The notes under the pieces are model-generated. The model ran no database searches. It had not been told where the DNA came from and was given only the letters and a program-made list of their open reading frames with translations. A stretch of DNA of 64,000 bases from Halorussus halobius (GTDB lineage Archaea; Halobacteriota; Halobacteria; Halobacteriales; Haladaptataceae). Position 1 is the stretch's first letter; every line of letters starts with the position of its first letter. This document shows positions 59,083 through 64,000 of the stretch, one piece after another. The stretch lies in assembly GCF_004765805.1 (NCBI RefSeq), contig NZ_ML219773.1, forward strand, positions 1 to 64,000, written 5' to 3'. The position numbers and the translations under genes are program-made.

Positions 59083-60627
59083 TCAGTCGATGTAGCCGAG
59101 GTCCTGCAACCGGTCTTTGGCGTCGTCGCTCATCTCGTCCAGCACGTCGCCGTCCTCGACTTCCTTCCACTCGCCGCCGACGCGCTGCTCGAACGCCGAG
59201 AGCGTGGCTTCGAGTTCGACCTCCTCGTCGGTGCCCTCGCCGCGAGCGTCGTCGGTCTCGCCGGGGTCGTCGTCGAGGTGATAGAACTCGTCGGCGATGC
59301 GCTCGTTGCGGACGTACTTGGCGTCAGGACGGCGGGCGGCCCGCATTCGGGAGTAGAACCGCGAGTCCTGGTCGAGCGTGATGCCCGCGTCGCTGGCCTT
59401 CTGCTCTAACTGCTTCAACTCCACCACGGGGCGGTAGTACTCCACGAAGGCGTAGTCGCCGCCGGTCGGGTCGTCGCCGCCCTCCGCGACCTCGCGGTAG
59501 TCGGCGTCGAGCAGCGACCGCGTGCGGTCGAGCGGTACTCTCGTCGCCGCCGATTCGGTGGTCTCCGTCGATTCGGTCGCGTCGGTCGCCTCGACGCCGG
59601 CGTGGTCGAGCACCGTGTGGTAGAGGTCGAGCAGTTCGACCTGCCCGTCCTCGCGCGCGCCGGCCTCCAACTCGGGGTGCTTGACCATCAGCGGGACGTT
59701 GACCAGCGGGTCGTAGATGCAGAACTCGTGACCGTAGAGGTCGTGTTCGCCGTGGAGTTCGCCGTGGTCGGCACAGACGACGACCATCGTGTCCTCCCAC
59801 TCGCCGTTGTCCTGCAGCCACGAAAAGAGACGCTGGAGTTCGACGTCGATGTGGCGAATCTCGGCGTCGTACAGCCCCTCGATGGCCTCCCACTCGTCGT
59901 CGTCGATGTCGCGGGCCCCGCAGTTGTACTCCTTGGAGTTCTGGCAGACCTCGGTGGAGTCGACGCCGGGCGCGAACTCCTGCTTGTACTTTTCGGGCGG
60001 GTGGTAGGGCAGGTGGGCGTCCATCAGGTTGACGAACGCGAAGTAGTCGTCGTCGGCGTCGTCGATGAACTCGATGGTGCGGTCGACCACCTGCGGGGTC
60101 TTCGAGTCCGCGCCGCCGCCCGACGCGGTGTACTCGTGGACCTTGTTGCCGAGGCTCACGAGGTAGTCGGCGACCCTCCGGAGGGTCGGGTTGTCGTTCA
60201 TCGTCTTCCACGCCGTCGCCAGCGGTCCCGACAGGAAGTCGCCGGGCATCACCTCGAAGAAGTTGTCCTGGTCGTCGAAGCCGTCGGTGAGGTGGGTGTA
60301 CGGCGTTATCCACGCGTTCGATGAGTAGCAGGCCGTCTCGTAGCCCGCGCCCGACAGCGTCTCCGCCAGCGTGGTCGCGCCCTCGAGGTACGGGTTCTCC
60401 TGACTCGCCCCGTGCTCGCTGGGGTACATGCCCGTGAACAGCGAGGCGTGTACCGGGAGGGTCCACGGAGCGGGAGCGACCGCCTGCTCGAAGACGGTCG
60501 CCTCGTCGGCGAACCGCTCCAGCCCGGGCGTCGTGGGCCGGTCGTAGCCATAGACCGAGAGGTGGCTCTTGCGAACCGTGTCCATGACCACGAACACGAC
60601 GTTCCCCGCGTCGTCGTCGTTGGTCAT
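59083..60627 (-). CDS. Sulfatase-fold hydrolase with Thr at the nucleophile position, 514 aa
   Basis: ATG 60627 gives MTNDDDAGNVVFVVMDTVRK. The alkaline phosphatase/sulfatase fold is clear: VFVVMDTVRKSHLSVYGY, APWTLPVHASLFTGMYPSEH, FVNLMDAHLPYHPP, VVVCADHGELHGEHDLYGHE. In true sulfatases the motif is C/S-x-P-S-R; here the position holds Thr in T-L-P-V-H, so no formylglycine can form. Lipoteichoic acid synthases and some phosphohydrolases of this superfamily use Thr. A phosphodiester or phosphoglycerol substrate is therefore as likely as a sulfate ester. Confidence 0.88.
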   Translation of the reverse strand: MTNDDDAGNVVFVVMDTVRKSHLSVYGYDRPTTPGLERFADEATVFEQAVAPAPWTLPVHASLFTGMYPSEHGASQENPYLEGATTLAETLSGAGYETACYSSNAWITPYTHLTDGFDDQDNFFEVMPGDFLSGPLATAWKTMNDNPTLRRVADYLVSLGNKVHEYTASGGGADSKTPQVVDRTIEFIDDADDDYFAFVNLMDAHLPYHPPEKYKQEFAPGVDSTEVCQNSKEYNCGARDIDDDEWEAIEGLYDAEIRHIDVELQRLFSWLQDNGEWEDTMVVVCADHGELHGEHDLYGHEFCIYDPLVNVPLMVKHPELEAGAREDGQVELLDLYHTVLDHAGVEATDATESTETTESAATRVPLDRTRSLLDADYREVAEGGDDPTGGDYAFVEYYRPVVELKQLEQKASDAGITLDQDSRFYSRMRAARRPDAKYVRNERIADEFYHLDDDPGETDDARGEGTDEEVELEATLSAFEQRVGGEWKEVEDGDVLDEMSDDAKDRLQDLGYID

Positions 60628-60650
60628 ACGGCCCCGTCCGACGTGCGAGG

Positions 60651-60661
60651 GGATAAATACC
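60651..60661 (-). promoter_or_regulatory. TATA-like box of the sulfatase-fold gene
   Basis: The minus strand reads GGTATTTATCC, ending about 24 nt before ATG 60627. This is the strongest TATA-like match near this gene and fits a leaderless transcript. Confidence 0.55.
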
Positions 60662-60719
60662 CTGATGTTATTCGGCGTCGTCCGGACGAATCGGACGGTT
60701 TCGATCGCGAAATCCGAAC

Positions 60720-61076
60720 CTAGAAGGGAGCCTGCGGGCCTTCGTCGTCGTCGCCGTCGTCGCTGGTCTCGCCGGGGAACGACGGGCTCATGCCGCCGCC
60801 CATGCCGCCGTCGCCGCCCATGCCGGTGTCGGCGTTGACCTGCTCGATCTCGGGAATCTCCTTGACCATCCGGCTCTTGATGGCCTGAATCGTCATCGGG
60901 GAGATGCCACAGCCGCTGCACGCGCCGCCGAGCTGGATGCTGACCTCGCCGGTCTCGCGGTCGATGTTCTGGATGGCGGCGCTGCCGCCGTGCATCTGAA
61001 TCTGGGGGAAGTTGCGCCGCAGGAAGTTGCTGACGCGCTCTTCGAGGTCGTCCCCGTCCTGAGTCTCGGTGCTCAT
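60720..61076 (-). CDS. NifU-type Fe-S scaffold protein, 118 aa
   Basis: The protein starts MSTETQDGDDLEERVSNFLR and has the NifU C-terminal domain pattern VQMHGG-like NFPQIQMHGGSAAIQNIDRE followed by LGGACSGCGISPMTIQAIKS with Cys53 and Cys56. This CxxC binds a transient Fe-S cluster. The Gly/Met-rich tail (DTGMGGDGGMGGGMSPS) and acidic end are additions. A minus-strand GGCCTAAGA box about 23-30 nt upstream fits a leaderless transcript. Confidence 0.92.
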   Translation of the reverse strand: MSTETQDGDDLEERVSNFLRRNFPQIQMHGGSAAIQNIDRETGEVSIQLGGACSGCGISPMTIQAIKSRMVKEIPEIEQVNADTGMGGDGGMGGGMSPSFPGETSDDGDDDEGPQAPF

Positions 61077-61502
61077 GAATACGAGTTGGGAACGTGCGGT
61101 CTTAGGCCTTGTCCCTGACGCCGCTTCGAAGCCGGGCGCGGTGCTGCTGGAGCGACCAGTCGGAGCTGTGGCGGCCGAATCGACGGTCCACTCCGGCGCT
61201 CGGAACGAGGCTCGGCAGCACGGACACGACGCCCACGGCTGCTGTCACGGTGTCGGACGCCAGCGACGGGAGACTCCGACAGCGAACTGCCCACTGCACC
61301 GCCGCCCAGCGCTCCCCGGTCGGTACTCCGGGACCTTTGCACCTACGCCGCCGAGACCGACTGCGCGTCCCAAAGCTGTCTGTCCGAACGCGGCAGCGGG
61401 GCCACCACCTGGATTCTATATAGCGGGATGTGATTTATGCCGGCATCGCCCGCCCGACTACCGGTCCTCGCTATCGAGCGAGAACGCGCCCGAATCGTCG
61501 AT
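61077..61502. other. 426-nt stretch with no convincing gene
   Basis: Frames on both strands are open here, but all give arginine/proline/serine-rich products without the acidic haloarchaeal composition, and none has a matching promoter and start. A CTATATA box near 61415 points right, but only toward the antisense of the regulator gene. The first 30 nt are the nifU-like promoter. The rest may be a decayed gene or an untranslated region. Confidence 0.5.
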
Positions 61503-62171
61503 TCAGTCGTCGAGACCCGCCATCGCGGACTCGACGAGTTTCGCTTCACCCTTCTGGAGATGGGTCGTCACGGTTGTCGGCGCACACTCCAACTCCGCCG
61601 CGATGTCGGCGTGGGTCGCCTCGCGCGGCCGCTCGTAGTAGCCCATCCGGAGCGCCGTTTCGAGAACTTCGCGCTGGCGGTCGCTCAGTCGACTCGACGG
61701 GGCGTCCGCGTCGGACGGGAATCGACCGATTCGCTCGATTTGCACGTCGATTCCGTCCGGCGTCTCGTCGATTACGTCCTGGAGCGGGCCGGGGTCGCCG
61801 ACCACGTGCCCGTGCGAGCGCCCGTCGCGGTACACGAGCGGTTTGCGGACGACTACTCCCGCCCGCGCGGTCACCGACACGAACGCGCTGAAAAACGGGA
61901 TTGCGGCGGGACGGGCACCGAGCAGGGCGTACGAGACCGGCCGCTCGACGTTCGAGAGCGTGAGGTCGACGACTCCGTCGGTGTCCCGGGCGGCGTCGCG
62001 AAAGACCTCGCTTTCGCCGTCGATCGCGTACAGCAGCGTCGCGACGTCGTCGGCCGCCACGTTCCAGTCGAGGACGCGCAGCTCCGAGACGGCCGACGAT
62101 TCGGAGACGACCGAGTAGAGGGTCGGAAGCAGACGGTCCTCGATGCTCGCCGCGACCTGAACGTGTTTCAT
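61503..62171 (-). CDS. Bat-type HTH transcription regulator, 222 aa
   Basis: The C-terminal LSDRQREVLETALRMGYYER followed by PREATHADIAAELECAPTTV and THLQKGEAKLVESAM is the HTH-10 domain of the bacterio-opsin activator family. The N-terminal 150 residues are an alpha/beta sensing region with no recognised cofactor site. Such regulators are abundant in haloarchaea. A TTTAAA element (62211-62216) shared with the divergent amidohydrolase gene lies about 40-45 nt before its start. Confidence 0.9.
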   Translation of the reverse strand: MKHVQVAASIEDRLLPTLYSVVSESSAVSELRVLDWNVAADDVATLLYAIDGESEVFRDAARDTDGVVDLTLSNVERPVSYALLGARPAAIPFFSAFVSVTARAGVVVRKPLVYRDGRSHGHVVGDPGPLQDVIDETPDGIDVQIERIGRFPSDADAPSSRLSDRQREVLETALRMGYYERPREATHADIAAELECAPTTVTTHLQKGEAKLVESAMAGLDD

Positions 62172-62269
62172 CGGCGCTCCCGTTCCGGACAGAGGGGGCC
62201 GCCGTCGATTTAAACCCCCTGACTATACGTCACGGAACGCTCTCGGTCCTCTCGGCCCTCGTGTGCGCT

Positions 62270-63754
62270 ATGCCCGACGCTACAGCCGACGTAGTCGTTC
62301 ACGACGCGCTCGTGCTGACGGTCGACGCCGACAACCGGCTCTTCGAACGCGGGACGGTCGTCGTGGCGGACGACCGAATTACGGAGGTTCGACCCACCCG
62401 CGAGGGCGACGCGGACGTGGCCGGGGCCCACGTCATCGACGGCGAGGGGTCGCTCGTGATGCCGGGGCTGGTCAACGCCCACACCCACCTCGAAATGACG
62501 CCGCTCATCGGGGCGTTCAGCGACCTCGACTTCCGGGAGTTGCTGGCGAACATGACCGCGCTGTTCGCTCGACTCGGCGACGAGGAGTTCGCGTTCTTCC
62601 GGAAGGCGGGGTACGAACTCGCCGCGCTGAACTTCCTGACCGGCGGCGTCACGACCGTCAACTCGATGGACGTCCGGCCGGCGGCGGGCGCGGAAGTCTT
62701 CGGCGAAGCCGGGCTGCGCGGCTTTTTCGGGCCGGCGATGACCGACCTCTACTGGGACGTCGACGTCGACGAGCAGTTCGCCCGGTTCCGCCGGTTCGCC
62801 GACGAGTACCACGACACCTACGAGGGCCGAATCAGGGCGACCATCTGCCCGCACGACGACTGGTCGTGTTCGCGCGACCTGTGGGAGCGGACTGCGGCGC
62901 TCGCCGACGAGTACCCCGACCTGCTCGTCCACACCCACCTGTTGGAACTCGAAGCGAGCAACACGCTGGCGCGGTCGAACGGGGCCGAGGATTCGGTCGG
63001 CCTCCTCGACGAGGTCGGACTGCTCGACGAGCGACTGGTGGCCGCGCACTTCCGTCTCGCCGACGAGGACGACGTTCGACGGACCGCCGCCGCCGACGCG
63101 TCGGTGGCACACTGCCCGTCGATATTCGCCTACTGGAACCCCGGTCCGGACGTGCAGTGGACGCCGGTGCCGGAACTGCGGGACGCGGGCGTCGACGTGG
63201 GGCTGGGCATCGACGACCACTACTGGCACGATTCGTACGACCTGTTCGGGGAGGCCCGGCAGGCTCGACTCGCGGCCAACCTCAAACGAACCGCCGGGCA
63301 GTACGACTCGATGGAACTGGTCCGGATGCTCACCATCGAGGGCGCGCGTGCGCTCGGGATGGCGGACGAGATCGGGAGCCTCGAACCGGGCAAACGGGCC
63401 GACCTCGTCCTGCTCGACGTCGACCAGCCGAAGTTCACGCCGCTCGCCAACCTGCCCGCACACGTCGTGAACAACGCCACGCCCGCCGACGTGTCGACGG
63501 TCCTCGTCGACGGAAACGTCGTGATGAAGGACGGCTCGGTCGAGACGATGGACCCCGAGGCGGTCGAAGAACACGCCGAGACGGCCATCGAGTGGTTCCA
63601 AACCCGGACCGACTGGGACGTGACGCTCGGCGGTAGCGAACCGCCGAGTACGATGGACAACCTCCGCGAGATGCCCACGCGCGGTCCCGCTCGACTCCTC
63701 GGACGGCTCGCGCTCCAGTCCGGGAGAGACGCCTACGAGAAACTCCGCAGGTGA
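62270..63754 (+). CDS. Metal-dependent amidohydrolase/deaminase, 494 aa
   Basis: ATG 62270 gives MPDATADVVVHDALVLTVDA; GTG codons at 62261 and 62263 are weaker choices. The TIM-barrel amidohydrolase motifs are VNAHTHLEM, then VHTHLLELEASNTLARSNG, the metal-site Asp in GLGIDDHYWHDSYDLFGEAR, and the closing SLEPGKRADLVLLDVDQPKF. It is closest in style to the chlorohydrolase/5'-deoxyadenosine or S-adenosylhomocysteine deaminase group. The exact substrate cannot be told. It is divergent from a Bat-type regulator. Confidence 0.9.
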   Translation: MPDATADVVVHDALVLTVDADNRLFERGTVVVADDRITEVRPTREGDADVAGAHVIDGEGSLVMPGLVNAHTHLEMTPLIGAFSDLDFRELLANMTALFARLGDEEFAFFRKAGYELAALNFLTGGVTTVNSMDVRPAAGAEVFGEAGLRGFFGPAMTDLYWDVDVDEQFARFRRFADEYHDTYEGRIRATICPHDDWSCSRDLWERTAALADEYPDLLVHTHLLELEASNTLARSNGAEDSVGLLDEVGLLDERLVAAHFRLADEDDVRRTAAADASVAHCPSIFAYWNPGPDVQWTPVPELRDAGVDVGLGIDDHYWHDSYDLFGEARQARLAANLKRTAGQYDSMELVRMLTIEGARALGMADEIGSLEPGKRADLVLLDVDQPKFTPLANLPAHVVNNATPADVSTVLVDGNVVMKDGSVETMDPEAVEEHAETAIEWFQTRTDWDVTLGGSEPPSTMDNLREMPTRGPARLLGRLALQSGRDAYEKLRR

Positions 63755-63810
63755 ACTTGGATGCGCCGCCGGTCGAGGCCCCGCATCCGAGCGCGACCCT
63801 CGCTTTCACG

Positions 63811-64000
63811 CTACTCGGCGAACCCGAAGATGCGCTGTAACTCCGCCTCTATCTGCTCGACGTACGCCTCCAGCACGCCCTCGACCTTCTCGTCGCCGGC
63901 GATGACGCCCTGCACGCGGTCGGTCGGGTTCTCGGGCAACTCCACCCGGAACTGGCCGTCGCCCTCGTAGAAGGGTTCGCTCTCGCTGAGCACCTGCTGG
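63811..64000 (-). CDS. C-terminal part of an unknown protein, cut by window edge
   Basis: The last 62 residues read QQVLSESEPFYEGDGQFRVE and end EAELQRIFGFAE with the stop at 63811. The visible portion is acidic with a terminal helix. The start lies beyond the window. No family can be assigned from this piece. Confidence 0.7.
   Translation of the reverse strand, partial: QQVLSESEPFYEGDGQFRVELPENPTDRVQGVIAGDEKVEGVLEAYVEQIEAELQRIFGFAE

Noticed and set aside
61077..61502. Possible small genes in the gap between the nifU-like gene and the Bat-type regulator
   Set aside because: All frames give Arg/Pro/Ser-rich products lacking the acidic bias of haloarchaeal proteins, and no start has a supporting promoter.

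Overview
The window is haloarchaeal chromosome (class Halobacteria). The DNA is GC-rich, the predicted proteins are strongly acidic, Tat/lipobox signals are common, and many genes have a TATA-like box about 25-33 nt before the start codon, as expected for leaderless transcripts. Diagnostic archaeal genes include purO, hef, the large subunit of DNA polymerase D, archaeal-type glyS and a Bat-type HTH regulator. I cannot assign a genus from sequence alone.

Region 1 (1 to about 31,064) is most of a tailed-virus (siphovirus-like) provirus next to a tRNA-Gln(CUG) gene. The left end and the integrase lie outside the window. From the left: a leftward early operon (1-1667) and a rightward repressor/helicase operon (1849-4137) diverge from a control region with a candidate operator. 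Next come a small membrane protein and two divergent Tat lipoproteins (4186-6398), placed like virus cargo genes. A long leftward operon then covers, in transcription order from the right: zinc ribbons and a one-TM peptide (30928-30463), a primase-helicase of 1297 aa (30466-26573), a wHTH protein (26508-26251), a palindromic TATA-like late promoter candidate (26234-26246), small proteins including two membrane proteins (26110-24682), an HNH nuclease, TerS, TerL, portal, SPP1 gp7-like protein, prohead protease, decoration protein, major capsid protein, head-tail connectors, tail tube, tail assembly chaperone, tape measure and FN3-rich tail proteins ending at 6416. No structural gene is visibly broken. 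The tail assembly chaperone has a perfect slippery heptamer T-TTT-TTG leading into an unannotated -1-frame extension of 69 codons, so a lambda G/GT-style programmed frameshift is very likely.

Region 2 (31,065 to 42,818) is ordinary chromosome: tRNA-Gln, purO, a metallophosphoesterase, mdh, a zinc-ribbon protein, hef, a dolichol kinase-like protein, glyS and a four-CBS-domain protein.

Region 3 (42,846 to 50,012) is a complete dipeptide/oligopeptide-type ABC transporter (ATPase F, ATPase D, permease C, permease B, binding lipoprotein) on the minus strand. An inverted repeat with 8-bp arms sits over the presumed promoter of the binding-protein gene. The F ATPase carries an inserted beta-rich module between its Q-loop and signature motif.

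Region 4 (50,247 to 64,000) holds a PPC-domain protein adjoining polC, an AT-richer PQQ-propeller lipoprotein, a rubredoxin-like zinc-ribbon protein, a lipoprotein built from three tandem 142-residue units (exact 426-bp period), a flippase-like membrane protein, a sulfatase-fold enzyme with threonine at the nucleophile position, a NifU-type scaffold, a Bat-type regulator and an amidohydrolase. polC lacks an intein, but the codons around the known DP2 intein site (N934/C935) are locally AT-rich and unlike the rest of the gene, which suggests a footprint of past intein homing.
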